The notes: a model not told the origin generated them from the letters alone. A stretch of 50,924 bases of DNA from CAZZKF01 sp964654995 (GCA_964654995.1 CAZZKF010000010.1:1-50924), one strand, 5' to 3'; counted from the first letter of the stretch, positions 20,521 to 32,443 are shown. Made by a program: numbers and translations.

Positions 20521-21429
20521 ATGAGCCCGAGCGAGCCGAGCCTGGACTTCGAGATCTTCGACCGTGCGTTGGTGCGCCGCCACCGGGAGCGCGCCGCCGC
20601 CGGTTTCTCCAGGCACGATTTCCTCAAACAGGCGGTCAGCGACCGCCTGATCGAGCGGCTGGGCGAGATTCGCCGCCGCTTTGCCTTCGGCCTTGACCTC
20701 GGAAGCCACACCGGCATCCTGGCCGCGGCGCTGGCAAGCAGCGGCCTGTGTCCCGAAGTGATCCGCCTCGATCTGTCGCCGGCGATGCTGGCCCGGAGCC
20801 GGGGACCCCGGGTGGTGGCCAGCGAGGAGTTATTGCCGTTTGCGCCGCGCAGCTTCGATCTGGTGGTCAGCGCCCTGTCGCTCCACTGGGTCAACGATCT
20901 GCCCGGGGCGCTGATGCAGATCCGTCAGGCGCTCAAGCCTGATGGCCTGTTCCTTGCCGCCCTGTTCGGCGGCGAGACGCTTGCCGAGCTGCGTCAGGCC
21001 TGGCTCGAGGCCGAGATCGAGACGGTCGGCGGTGCCGCGCCGCGCATCTCGCCGTTCATCGACGTGCGCGATGCCGGCGATCTGCTGCAACGCGCCGGCT
21101 TTGCGCTCCCCGTCACGGATGTCGAGACCTTGAGCGTGACGTATACGGACGTCGTTGCCCTGATGCGGGATTTGCGCGGCATGGGCGAGACCAACGCCCT
21201 GTTCGCCCGCCACCGCGGGGCCCTGCGCCGGCAAACGCTGGCGGCGCTCGACGCCAGCTATCGCCGCCTTGCCGCCGGGCCGGACGGGCGCCTGCAGGCG
21301 ACCTTCCAGATCGTCTGGCTGACCGCCTGGGCGCCCCACCCCGACCAGCCCAAGCCGTTGCGCCCGGGCAGTGCACAGGTGCGCCTGGCGGACGCCCTGG
21401 GGACCGTCGAGCACAAGATCAAGGACTGA
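20521..21429 (+). CDS. NDUFAF5/BioC-like SAM-dependent methyltransferase
   Basis: The 302-residue protein starts with EIFDRALVRRHRERAA and has SAM motif I LDLGSHTG (about 59-66), RLDLS (about 81-85) and the SALSLHWVNDLPG segment typical of this branch. Alphaproteobacterial homologues are related to the mitochondrial complex I assembly factor NDUFAF5, which hydroxylates an arginine of NDUFS7 rather than methylating. BioC is the other nearby family. Which reaction is performed cannot be read from the sequence. ATG at 20521 follows TATAAGG. Confidence 0.85.
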   Translation: MSPSEPSLDFEIFDRALVRRHRERAAAGFSRHDFLKQAVSDRLIERLGEIRRRFAFGLDLGSHTGILAAALASSGLCPEVIRLDLSPAMLARSRGPRVVASEELLPFAPRSFDLVVSALSLHWVNDLPGALMQIRQALKPDGLFLAALFGGETLAELRQAWLEAEIETVGGAAPRISPFIDVRDAGDLLQRAGFALPVTDVETLSVTYTDVVALMRDLRGMGETNALFARHRGALRRQTLAALDASYRRLAAGPDGRLQATFQIVWLTAWAPHPDQPKPLRPGSAQVRLADALGTVEHKIKD

Positions 21430-21446
21430 CCGGTCCGGCTTTCAGG

Positions 21447-21872
21447 TCAAAGAAAATCGCGGATCATGGCGATCAGCGGCCGGTCGGCCGGCGGCATGTC
21501 GTAATCCTTGAGACGCTCGGGCCGCACCCAGCGCACCGTCTGGCCCTCACGCGGGCGCGGAGTGCCCTCCCAGACCCGGCAGACGAACAGCGGCATCAGC
21601 AGATGAAAGTCCTCGTAAGTGTGCGAAGCAAAGGTGAAGGGCGCCAGGCAGGCCTCGGTCACATCGATGCCGAGCTCTTCCCTGAGCTCGCGGATCAGCG
21701 CCTCTTCCGGGGTCTCGCCGGCATCCACCTTGCCGCCGGGAAACTCCCACAGGCCGGCCATCGCCTTGCCCTCGGGGCGCCGGGCGATCAGCACCCGGCC
21801 GTCGATGTCGACCAGCAGGCAGGCGGCAACCAGAACCACCGGGCGCACAGCCTCAGGTGCGGTAGTCGGCAT
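21447..21872 (-). CDS. mutT: Nudix hydrolase, MutT-like (8-oxo-dGTP diphosphatase)
   Basis: The 141-residue protein carries a full Nudix box, GGKVDAGETPEEALIRELREE with the REL-EE core (about residues 47-67). The N-terminal AACLLVDIDGRVLIARRP and the C-terminal PPADRPLIAMIRDFL match MutT enzymes that remove 8-oxo-dGTP from the nucleotide pool. The start overlaps the last 20 bases of argJ, so the two genes are probably co-transcribed. An ATG 12 nt upstream (21884) is an alternative start. Confidence 0.9.
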   Translation of the reverse strand: MPTTAPEAVRPVVLVAACLLVDIDGRVLIARRPEGKAMAGLWEFPGGKVDAGETPEEALIRELREELGIDVTEACLAPFTFASHTYEDFHLLMPLFVCRVWEGTPRPREGQTVRWVRPERLKDYDMPPADRPLIAMIRDFL

Positions 21873-23097
21873 TGATCGCAACATACCCGGCGGTGAGATC
21901 GCAGGTCCACACCCGGGCGGAGGCGGACCCGATTCCGAGGTCGATGCCGATGTCGATCTCGGGTCCCTGGAAATGGCGGCTGGCGGCGGTCTCGTCATAG
22001 GCGTCGGCGCGCGCCCCGGCGAGGGCCACGATCTGGCCGCCGATGGCAATGCGCAGACGTTCAGGTGCGGCCCGGGCGCCCGATTTGCCGACCGCCATGA
22101 CGATGCGGCCCCAGTTGGCGTCACCGCCGGCAATTGCCGTCTTGACCAGCGGCGAATTGGCCACCGCGAAGGCCACCCGGCGGGCGTCCTCCTCGGTTGC
22201 CGCACCGTCGACGGTGATGGTGACGAATTTGGACGCGCCCTCGCCGTCGCGCACGATCTGCTGAGCAAGATCCGCCATCACTTCCTCTAGCCGGCGGCGG
22301 AAGTCGTCAAGGCGGGGGTCCGCCGCGTCGCGGACCGGCGCATGGCGGGCGCCGACGCCGGTGGCAAAGGCCAGAACCGTGTCGCTGGTCGAGGTATCGC
22401 CATCCACCGTAATCGCGTTGAAGGTGCGGGCGTTGATATCCGTGAGCAGGACGTGCAGCGCCGCCGGCTCGATGGCAGCATTGGTGAACACGAAGGCGAG
22501 CATGGTCGCCATGTCCGGCTGGATCATGCCCGAGCCCTTGGCGATGCCGTTGATCACCACATCGTGGCCGTCGATGCGGGCGATGCGGCAGGCGCCCTTG
22601 GCAAAGGTGTCGGTGGTGCGAATGGCATTGGCGGCCCGCTCCCAGCCGCCGCTGGCAAGCCCTCGGGCAAGGTCGGGCAACGCCGCCGTCAGGCGCTCGA
22701 CCGGCAGCGGCTCACCGATGACACCGGTGGATGCCAGATAGATGTCCTGCTCGGCACAATCCAGCGCCTCGGCCGCGGCGGCCGCGGTCTTGCCGGCCAC
22801 CTTCAGGCCGTCGGCCCCGGTAAAGGCATTGGCCTGGCCGGCATTGACGATCAGCGCCCGGGCGCGCCGCTTCTCGGGCTTTGCGGCCAGCCGCTCGCGG
22901 CACCACAGGACCGGCGCCGACGGCATGGTCGAGCGAGTGAGCACGCCGGCAACCGCGGTTCCGGGTGCGAACTCGACCATCAGCACGTCGTCGCGATCCT
23001 GATAACGCAGGCCCAGGGCAGCGCTGGCGAGGCGCACGCCGGCCACCGCCAGAAGGTTGGGAAAGCGCTTCGGAGCCAGGGGCGATCGTGCCGTCAT
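21853..23097 (-). CDS. argJ: Bifunctional glutamate N-acetyltransferase/amino-acid acetyltransferase ArgJ
   Basis: ArgJ transfers acetyl from N-acetylornithine to glutamate in the arginine pathway. The 414-residue precursor has the self-cleavage segment KGSGMIQPDMATMLAF, where T198 becomes the N-terminal nucleophile of the beta chain after autoproteolysis. The ITVDGDTSTSDTV signature follows. Start at 23097 (MTARSPLAPKRFP) is preferred over an upstream in-frame ATG because it fits the family N-terminus. It is divergent from secA. Confidence 0.95.
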   Translation of the reverse strand: MTARSPLAPKRFPNLLAVAGVRLASAALGLRYQDRDDVLMVEFAPGTAVAGVLTRSTMPSAPVLWCRERLAAKPEKRRARALIVNAGQANAFTGADGLKVAGKTAAAAAEALDCAEQDIYLASTGVIGEPLPVERLTAALPDLARGLASGGWERAANAIRTTDTFAKGACRIARIDGHDVVINGIAKGSGMIQPDMATMLAFVFTNAAIEPAALHVLLTDINARTFNAITVDGDTSTSDTVLAFATGVGARHAPVRDAADPRLDDFRRRLEEVMADLAQQIVRDGEGASKFVTITVDGAATEEDARRVAFAVANSPLVKTAIAGGDANWGRIVMAVGKSGARAAPERLRIAIGGQIVALAGARADAYDETAASRHFQGPEIDIGIDLGIGSASARVWTCDLTAGYVAINADYRT

Positions 23098-23199
23098 CTC
23101 AAAACCTTGGGACCAGGAACTGACTGCGCGGGAGCCGGCGAAGCCGCCGCTCGCGCGGCATAATGGCGCCTTCATGGGCACCGGACAAGCCCCGTGGGT

Positions 23200-23253
23200 A
23201 CCGGGGCCCGATCATCGAGACGCGTTGACACCGGGGCCCGGCGCCCTTATCTC
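23200..23253 (+). promoter_or_regulatory. Predicted secA promoter with direct repeats
   Basis: TTGACA (23225-23230), a 17-bp spacer and TATCTC (23248-23253) form a promoter about 100 bp upstream of secA. ACCGGGGCCCG occurs twice (23200-23210 and 23230-23240), exactly 30 bp apart, the second copy inside the spacer. Confidence 0.5.
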
Positions 23254-23353
23254 TGCACCAGTTATACAGCCCCGAATGAAACCTGCCCGATCATTCCGCC
23301 GGCAGGCCCGGTTGCCGATTTTCCAGAGAAACCGGCCAGAACAGAGGTAATGC

Positions 23354-26074
<2,721 letters not shown>

Positions 26075-26122
26075 ACGCGGCTCGCCGCAAACCGGACCGA
26101 AGCGGCCCAATTCCGGGATCGG

Positions 26123-27085
26123 TTACTTGCGGGCGTTTCCGGCGCGTCCCATGGCGAGGAATTTTTCCCGCCGTTCGGTGCGCAACTGATCCGGGCTCTT
26201 GCCGGTCTGGGCGCGCAGCGCGACTTCCAGCTCATCGCCAAGGCGCGCGATCGCCTTGGCCGGATCGCGGTGGGCACCGCCCAGGGGCTCCTGAACGATG
26301 ACGTCGATGACGCCCAGCGCCATCAGGTCCTCGGCGGTGATCTTGAGGGCGGTCGCCGCATCCTGGGCCTTGTCGGCGCTGCGCCACAGAATCGACGCAC
26401 AGCCCTCCGGCGAGATCACCGAATAGATGGCGTGCTGCATCATCAGCACCCGGTTGCCGGTGGCAATGGCAATGGCACCGCCCGAGCCGCCTTCGCCGAC
26501 GATCGCCGCAATGATCGGCACGCGCACCTCGAGGCAGGTCTCGGTCGAGCGTGCAATCGCCTCGGCCTGGCCGCGTTCCTCGGCCCCGACCCCGGGATAG
26601 GCGCCGGGCGTATCGACCAGGGTGATGATGGGGAGCGCAAAGCGATCGGCAAGGCGCATGAGGCGCGCCGCCTTGCGATAGCCCTCGGGCCGCGCCATGC
26701 CGAAATTGTGGAAAATCCGGCTTTGGGTATCGTTGCCCTTTTCGTGCCCGATCACCATCACCGCCTGGCCGCGAAACCGGCCGAGCCCGCCGATAATCGC
26801 GTGATCGTCGCCGAATCCGCGGTCGCCGGCAAGCGGCGTGAAATCGTCGATCAGGGCGGCGACATAATCGGTGAAATGAGGGCGATCGGGATGGCGTGCG
26901 ACCTGCGTCTTCTGCCACGGGGTGAGGCGCCCGTAGGTCTGGCGCATCAGCTGCGCGAGCTTGGATTCCAGCCGGCCGACTTCGTCGGTCAGATTGACTT
27001 CATCGGCCTCGGAAAGGCGTCGCAGTTCGCGAATCTTGCCTTCCAGCTCGGCGATCGGTTTTTCGAAATCCAGAAAACTGATCAT
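26123..27085 (-). CDS. accA: Acetyl-CoA carboxylase carboxyltransferase subunit alpha
   Basis: AccA and AccD together transfer carboxyl from biotin to acetyl-CoA, making malonyl-CoA for fatty acid synthesis. The 320-residue protein starts MISFLDFEKPIAELEGKI, matching E. coli AccA (319 residues). It shows the crotonase-fold motifs GGLGRFRGQAVMVIGHEKG, VDTPGAYPGVGAEERGQ and GEGGSGGAIAI. An in-frame ATG 60 nt upstream would add an atypical extension. The neighbouring secA converges. Confidence 0.96.
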   Translation of the reverse strand: MISFLDFEKPIAELEGKIRELRRLSEADEVNLTDEVGRLESKLAQLMRQTYGRLTPWQKTQVARHPDRPHFTDYVAALIDDFTPLAGDRGFGDDHAIIGGLGRFRGQAVMVIGHEKGNDTQSRIFHNFGMARPEGYRKAARLMRLADRFALPIITLVDTPGAYPGVGAEERGQAEAIARSTETCLEVRVPIIAAIVGEGGSGGAIAIATGNRVLMMQHAIYSVISPEGCASILWRSADKAQDAATALKITAEDLMALGVIDVIVQEPLGGAHRDPAKAIARLGDELEVALRAQTGKSPDQLRTERREKFLAMGRAGNARK

Positions 27086-27208
27086 GTCGCCTGTCGCCGT
27101 TTCGGCGGCATCGCTGCCCGACTCTTGTGTCTTGCTCGCTTTCAATCGCGGCCATCGCGGCGGCTGGTCCGGTCATGCGGACCGCCGACCCGCTCCCCTG
27201 AACGCCTC

Positions 27209-27237
27209 ACAGTGGCGTGGCACAGAGACCTTGTCAA
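27209..27237 (-). promoter_or_regulatory. Possible accA promoter
   Basis: On the minus strand a perfect TTGACA (27232-27237) is followed after 17 bp by CACTGT (27209-27214), a poor -10. The site is about 125 bp upstream of accA in the 242-bp gap to the CoA ester lyase gene. Nothing else stands out in that gap. Confidence 0.3.
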
Positions 27238-27327
27238 CACCTCAGGGCCGGTCACCAGTAAGCCCGATCAGACGTGAACAAAGCCTTGCCAATCATGCAG
27301 GTTTTACCGATCGCACACCCTCGCCGT

Positions 27328-28305
27328 TCACGAGCCCGAGAGGCGATCGGCCTGGGCGACCATCGCCTGGGCCTGGCGAATGGAGGCGATGTCGATCAGC
27401 CGGCCGTCGAGGGAGACCGCGCCGAGACCTTCGGCTTGCGCCTTTTCCATCGCCTCGAGGATGCGGCGCGCCTTTTCCAGCTCTTCGCCCGACGGGCTGA
27501 ACACGTCGTTGGCAAGCGGGATCTGGCTCGGGTGGATGCACCATTTGCCCTGGCAGCCGAGCACGTTGGAGCGCCGCGCCTGGGCGACAAACCCGTCGGG
27601 GTCGGAATAATTTCCGAACGGTCCGTCGATCGGGCGCAGGCCGTGGGCACGGGCGGCAATCACCATCCGCACCGTCGCGTAATGCCACATGTCGCCCCAG
27701 TGGATCTCGCGCCTGCCGTCCTCATCGGGGTCTGTCAGCACCGTGTAAAAGGGGTGCGGGCCGCCGATCACGGTCATGCTCTGCCAGGTCGAGGCGGCAA
27801 AATCGGCGGCCCCGAAGTGCAGCGATTCGTTGCGCGGGCTGGCGCCGGCAATCTCGTTGATGTTCATCATGCCAAGCGCGGTTTCGATGATCAGCTCGAA
27901 GCCGATGCGTTTCCTGCGCCCCTTGGCCTGCTCGATCTGGGTGACCAGCATGTCGAGCGCATAGACATCCGCCGCGGTGCCGACCTTGGGCATCATGATC
28001 AGATCGAGGCGCTCGCCGGCCTGTTCGAGAATGTCGACCACGTCCCGGTACATATAGGGCGTATCGGCAGCGTTGATGCGCACCGAAAGAACCTTGTCGC
28101 CCCAGTCGAGATCGTTGATCGCCTCGATCACGTTCTTGCGGGCCTGGTCCTTTTCGTCCGGCGCCACCGAATCCTCGAGATCGAGGAACACCACGTCGGC
28201 GGCGGATGTCGGCGCCTTCTGCAAAAACCGTGTCGATGACCCGGGCACCGCCAGCTCGCTGCGATTGACCCGGATGTCCTTGTGATCGACGATCGTAAAG
28301 CTCAT
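27328..28305 (-). CDS. HpcH/HpaI-family CoA ester lyase, malyl-CoA/beta-methylmalyl-CoA lyase-like
   Basis: The 325-residue protein belongs to the citrate-lyase-beta/malyl-CoA-lyase family. Motifs are NRSELAVPGSS (phosphate/CoA end), ADVVFLDLEDSVAPDEKDQAR (Asp-Glu metal site), MMPKVG, the glutamate in FELIIETALG and KWCIHPSQI. The close likeness to Rhodobacter Mcl1, as I recall it, extends over the full length, including DGPFGNYSD. Such lyases split (S)-malyl-CoA or beta-methylmalyl-CoA to glyoxylate plus acetyl- or propionyl-CoA, as in the ethylmalonyl-CoA pathway. AAGGGAAA precedes the ATG. Confidence 0.85.
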   Translation of the reverse strand: MSFTIVDHKDIRVNRSELAVPGSSTRFLQKAPTSAADVVFLDLEDSVAPDEKDQARKNVIEAINDLDWGDKVLSVRINAADTPYMYRDVVDILEQAGERLDLIMMPKVGTAADVYALDMLVTQIEQAKGRRKRIGFELIIETALGMMNINEIAGASPRNESLHFGAADFAASTWQSMTVIGGPHPFYTVLTDPDEDGRREIHWGDMWHYATVRMVIAARAHGLRPIDGPFGNYSDPDGFVAQARRSNVLGCQGKWCIHPSQIPLANDVFSPSGEELEKARRILEAMEKAQAEGLGAVSLDGRLIDIASIRQAQAMVAQADRLSGS

Positions 28306-28430
28306 TTTCCCTTCCCGTCTTGTTGTTGGCCGTGGCGTGCGCGCGGACGCCGGCGACACTATAGCAACACAGCCGATGACGCCAAGAGGCGGGGGCGCGA
28401 CAAATGCGCCCGGCAGCCGGCACCGGCCGG

Positions 28431-29372
28431 TCAACGCCGCGACAAGGGGTGGCGCTCGCGCACCAGCGCCTGCAGACGGGCTTCCAGAACATGGGTGTAG
28501 ATCTGGGTGGTCGAGATATCGGCGTGGCCGAGCATCTGCTGAACCGCGCGCAAATCCGCCCCGTGATGGAGCAGATGGCTGGCGAAGGCATGGCGCAGCA
28601 CATGCGGGGAGACGCTTGACGGGGCAAGCCCGGCCTCGATCGCCAGGTCTTTCAGGAGCTGGGCAAAGCGGTGGCGGGTCAGATGGCCGTCCTTCGAGCG
28701 CGACGGAAACAACCAGGCCCCGGCATTGGGGACACCACGGGTGAATTCCTCGCGAACCTCGCGATAGGCGCCGATCGCCGCGATCGCCGGCGGGCTCAAC
28801 GGCACCATGCGCTCGCGCCCGCCCTTGCCGCGGATCACCAGCATGGGCACATCCGGGCGCACGGCGGCGAGCGGCAGACTCACCAGCTCCGAGACCCGCA
28901 GGCCGGTGGCGTACAGCACCTCGAGAAGCGCCACCAGACGCCGCGCCGAGGCCATTTCCCGGGGGCTTCGCGCGGCGTCCACCCGGGCTTGCGCGCTCGC
29001 CAGCAGGCGCTCGACCTCGTCTTCGCTCAATACCTTTGGGAGCGGCCGCCCGAGCCGCGGGGCATCGATGTGAAGGCAGGGGTCATCCGGGCGGTAGCCC
29101 TCGGCATGAAGATAGCGGAAGAACTGGCGCAGGGCGGACAGCGCCCGCGCCGCCGTCGTCGGCGCCCGGGCGCGGCGCATCAGGTGGTCGAGATAGGCGC
29201 GCACCGCCTCGCGGTCGGCGTTCACGACATCCTGTCCGCGGGTCGCGAGAAAGTCTGCGAAGGCACGCAGATCGCGGCCATAAGCGGCCAGGGTATTGCG
29301 TGCAGCGCCGCGCTCGGCCGCCATCATCTCGAGGAAGCCTTCGATGAATCGCGCGTTCTTCGCTGCCGTCAT
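28431..29372 (-). CDS. xerD: Site-specific tyrosine recombinase XerD
   Basis: XerD acts with XerC at dif to resolve chromosome dimers. The 313-residue protein has the SAM-like N-terminal core-binding domain (about 5-95) and the catalytic domain with R159 (TGLRVSEL), K183 (GKGGRERMV), H257 and R260 (PHVLRHAFASHLL), H283 (LGHADIS) and nucleophile Y292 (QIYTHV). Its size and housekeeping neighbours point to the chromosomal Xer enzyme rather than an integron or phage integrase. Confidence 0.93.
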   Translation of the reverse strand: MTAAKNARFIEGFLEMMAAERGAARNTLAAYGRDLRAFADFLATRGQDVVNADREAVRAYLDHLMRRARAPTTAARALSALRQFFRYLHAEGYRPDDPCLHIDAPRLGRPLPKVLSEDEVERLLASAQARVDAARSPREMASARRLVALLEVLYATGLRVSELVSLPLAAVRPDVPMLVIRGKGGRERMVPLSPPAIAAIGAYREVREEFTRGVPNAGAWLFPSRSKDGHLTRHRFAQLLKDLAIEAGLAPSSVSPHVLRHAFASHLLHHGADLRAVQQMLGHADISTTQIYTHVLEARLQALVRERHPLSRR

Positions 29373-29416
29373 GTCTGCTGCCTGTCGGGCCGGCCCAAGG
29401 GGGCCGGCTGGCGCCG

Positions 29417-31490
29417 CTAAAGGCCGTGGGCGAGCGCCGCCTCAAGCGCCAGGGCGCGGGCTTCGTTCTCCAGCCCGATGGCCCGCAATGACGCGATCGT
29501 GCTGCTGAGAATGCTGGGGCTGGTACTCGCTACACCGCCCTCGCCGAGCGCCAGAAGCGTCAGCAGAACCGTCTCGCCACGGCGATGGGCCTGCGCCGCC
29601 GCCACCAGCGAGCGCCAGATGGCGATGTTGGGGACCGGCGCGCTTTCGGCCACCGCGCCCTCTGCCACCCGATCCCAGAACAGATCGGGGATGGTGCGCC
29701 CCAGTGCCTCGAGCAGGCCGAACAGCAGCCGGCCGCGGGCAATCCGTTCCCGGGCCGGCAGGATCAGCTGGCCCTGCCACCACAGCTCGAGGATTTCCTC
29801 CGACCACGGGATCTGTTCCTCGGGGTCGGCGATCTGCAGCAGCGGCCACAAATCCAGCAACCCCTTGGTCGCATCGAGATCGCCCTCGGAGGCCTTCTTG
29901 CGGATCACCTGGTACCACTCCAGGGCGCGTCCCGTATCGCCGGCCAGCAGCAGGGCGCGGGCCGCGTCCACGGCCTGCGCCATCAGATCGGCCGACGGCG
30001 GCAGGGCGCGTGTGGCCTCGAGATTGACCCGGGCGATGATCAGATAGGTGCCGTTTCGCCGCCCCCGCGCCCAGGCGGCGGCGAGCGCCCGGGCCCGGGC
30101 CTTGGCATCCTCGGCTTCCAGCGCGAGTTGATAGAGAAGGGCATCCGCCTTGGCGCCGATATCGGCATTGGCCAGCAGAAAGGCGTCGCGGCGCTCGCCC
30201 TCGCTGAACGCGACGGCGGCGAATATCTGGGCCAGCGTGGTGGCATCAAGCGCACCGATCCGCACCGCCGCGTCGGCCGCCTGCAGGCGCGTCGACAGGG
30301 GCGCCGTCGGCGCCACCGCCACCGCGTGCAGGATCAAGGGCGAGGCTTCGACGATGGCGCCCAGGGGCACCGCCTGGCCGGTCACCCGCAGCATCGCGAG
30401 ATGCAGCGGCTCGAGCCTGGGAAATGTCTCGATATCCACCGACTCAGGCGTCGAGTCGCGCGGCGATCTCATCATCGCCTGCAGCAGGGTCGTGTACAGC
30501 GCGTCCTCATGGCCGTCTTCGAGCAGCAACTCAAGCGCCAGCGACGCGCCCGGCAGGTCGCCATCGAGAACCCGGCAGAAGCCGGCCACCTTGAGCCAGT
30601 ACACATCGTCGCTGCGCTGGGCCATGCTGCGCGCCTCGGGACAGGCCCGGCCGAAATCCCCGGCCAGCAGCAGGCCGTCGACCCGGGCCCGCGACAGGGC
30701 CTCGTCCTCGAGGCTCGCGGGGCTCAGCTCGATCAGTCCGGTGAGCCCGTCAAGATCGCCGGTCGCCGCCAGGCGCTCCATGCGCAGGCCCAGGAGGCTG
30801 GGCCCCGATGCCTCGCCCTCGGGCACTTCGGCGGCGGTCAGCAGCAGGCGCCGGCGCAGATCGCGCAGAACCTCCGATTGGCCGGGGCCGGGCAGTTTCG
30901 GCAGCAGCATCTCGACCAGGGCGCGCCGCGTCCCGGCCCACATGTCGACGCCGAGCCCGCCGTTCTCGTCGGTCAGCAGCCCGACCGACGAGGGATCCAC
31001 CGACTCGAGCGTGGCGACGGCGATCTCCGACCCCGCCTCGCCNNNNNNNNNNNNNNNNNNNNNNNNNNNNNNNNNNNNNNNNNNNNNNNNNNNNNNNNNN
31101 NNNNNNNNNNNNNNNNNNNNNNNNNNNNNNNNNNNNNNNNNNCTCGCCCGCCGATGGCGGCGGCGCCTCGGTACCTTGCGCCGGCGCCGGGGACGGCTCA
31201 GGCGTGATCTCGGGAACATAGGGCCCGGGCGCGCGCGGCGCCGGAATGATCGGGATCGGCGCCCCGGTCGCCACCGGCTCCTCGGCACCTTCGCCGGTCA
31301 AAGGTGTCTCACCGTCATTTTCCGGCTGGCTCACGACATCCGGAGCGGCCCCGGCATCAGGGGCGGCGGGCTGCGCGCGAACGGTGCCCGCCGCCATCAG
31401 CAGGACGGCGGCAATCGACAACAGGATTTGCAGGGACTGGCGCAAACCGAAGGTGTCCGTGGCCGCGCATTCAGCTCGGGAAACGATCAT
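29417..31490 (-). CDS. Large exported protein of unknown function (interrupted by an assembly gap)
   Basis: I do not recognise a characterised family. A Sec-type signal peptide (hydrophobic core LLSIAAVLLMAAG, cleavage near VRAQP) is followed by a Pro/Glu/Ala-rich linker to about residue 116. A body of about 540 residues, almost all helical and rich in Ala, Leu, Glu and Arg, follows. It has repeated helix pairs such as RMERLAATGDLDGL and ARALLLAGDTGRALEWYQ, suggesting TPR/Sel1-like superhelical repeats. 100 Ns at 31043-31142 separate the parts. The frames differ across the Ns only because 100 is not a multiple of three. Abutting the ends gives one frame of about 657 residues. ATG at 31490 overlaps the upstream 46-residue gene. 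A periplasmic scaffold or lytic-type role is possible but unproven. Confidence 0.75.
31043..31142. other. Assembly gap (100 Ns) inside the exported protein gene
   Basis: Exactly 100 unknown bases, a standard scaffold filler. Both flanks end on codon boundaries of the minus-strand gene. The left flank ends CTCGCC and the right flank starts CTCGCC, so the true gap could be zero or a 6-bp overlap, giving ...SAGEAGSEI... in one frame. Confidence 0.9.
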
Positions 31491-31611
31491 CGGGCAAGAC
31501 CTTCTCGATCTTTTCCGAGGGCGCCGGAATGTCCCAGACCGCCAGCATCGCCGCCCCGGCAACGACCAGCACGACCAGGCTTGCTATGGCAACCATCCAG
31601 AGTTTCGACAT
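31471..31611 (-). CDS. Small single-pass membrane protein of unknown function
   Basis: The 46-residue protein has one N-terminal transmembrane helix (about residues 4-25, MVAIASLVVLVVAGAAMLAV) and a short tail with WDIPAP and KVLPDDRFP. Similar tails (DIPAP... DDRFP) occur, as I recall, in small alphaproteobacterial proteins encoded just upstream of a large exported protein, as here. Its end overlaps the start of that gene by 20 bp, so the two are probably co-translated and may act together in the envelope. It is divergent from aroK. Confidence 0.7.
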   Translation of the reverse strand: MSKLWMVAIASLVVLVVAGAAMLAVWDIPAPSEKIEKVLPDDRFPS

Positions 31612-31840
31612 CAGGTCCCCGTCCCGTTTCCGGCTTCTGCTCGACACCGGCCGCGCCATCGGATCGGGCCGATGGACGCAAGCGCCGAAGGTGGATTACA
31701 GTTCGTCTTCAAAAAACGCGTGTCAGTCTAGAGCATATCCGGGCCCTATGGAACCACTTGACCGGGATGATCTTGCCGGCCGGCAGGGCCAACGCCGACG
31801 GGCGCAGACAGAACGGCTACAATGCGGTAAGTAAAGGCTT

Positions 31841-32443
31841 ATGAACACAGGTGACGCACCGGCATCCGGCCCGATACGGCCTGTCCGCTCGATCGTCCTG
31901 GTCGGCATGATGGGCGCCGGCAAGACAACCATCGGGCGGCGCCTGGCGCGCCGGCTGGGCATGCCGTTCGTTGATGCCGACGACGAGATCGAGGCAGCGG
32001 CCGGCTGTTCGATCGAGGAGATTTTCGAGATCCATGGCGAGGCCGCCTTTCGCGACGGCGAGCGCCGCGTCATCGCCCGCCTGCTGGAGCAGCCGGCGAT
32101 CGTACTGGCCACCGGCGGCGGCGCCTTTCTCGACCCCGAGACCCGCCAGCGCATCCGCGAAACCGCGGTGTCGGTCTGGCTGCGCTCCGACATCCCGACG
32201 CTGGTCCGCCGCGTCAAGAAGCGCCAGAACCGGCCGCTGCTGAAATCATCCGATGCCCGGGCCACGGTCGAACGCCTGGTGGCCGAACGCTACCCGGTCT
32301 ATGCGCAAGCCGACATCGTCGTCGATTCGACCGACGGCCCGCACGGTTTCGTCGTCGAAGCCATCGTCGAGGCCCTGGAAAAGCATTGGGCCGAGGCGGA
32401 TGCGGCCGCCGGGCAAACACCGGCATCGCAGGGTCAGGCATGA
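31841..32443 (+). CDS. aroK: Shikimate kinase
   Basis: The enzyme phosphorylates shikimate in aromatic amino acid synthesis. The 200-residue protein has Walker A GMMGAGKT (22-29), the shikimate-binding DADDEIE (about 46-52), FRDGERRV and GGGAFL, and a LID region RQNRPLL. A short N-terminal and a C-terminal tail extend beyond the core of about 170 residues. AAAGG lies just upstream of the ATG, and TACAAT (31818-31823) could be a -10. Its stop overlaps the aroB start (ATGA). Confidence 0.94.
   Translation: MNTGDAPASGPIRPVRSIVLVGMMGAGKTTIGRRLARRLGMPFVDADDEIEAAAGCSIEEIFEIHGEAAFRDGERRVIARLLEQPAIVLATGGGAFLDPETRQRIRETAVSVWLRSDIPTLVRRVKKRQNRPLLKSSDARATVERLVAERYPVYAQADIVVDSTDGPHGFVVEAIVEALEKHWAEADAAAGQTPASQGQA

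Noticed and set aside
28431..29372. Tyrosine recombinase as a mark of a mobile element
   Set aside because: It looks like chromosomal XerD, and no attachment sites, tRNA or phage genes are nearby.
29417..31490. Apparent frameshift in the exported protein
   Set aside because: The frame change coincides with 100 filler Ns; the flanks themselves are in register if joined.
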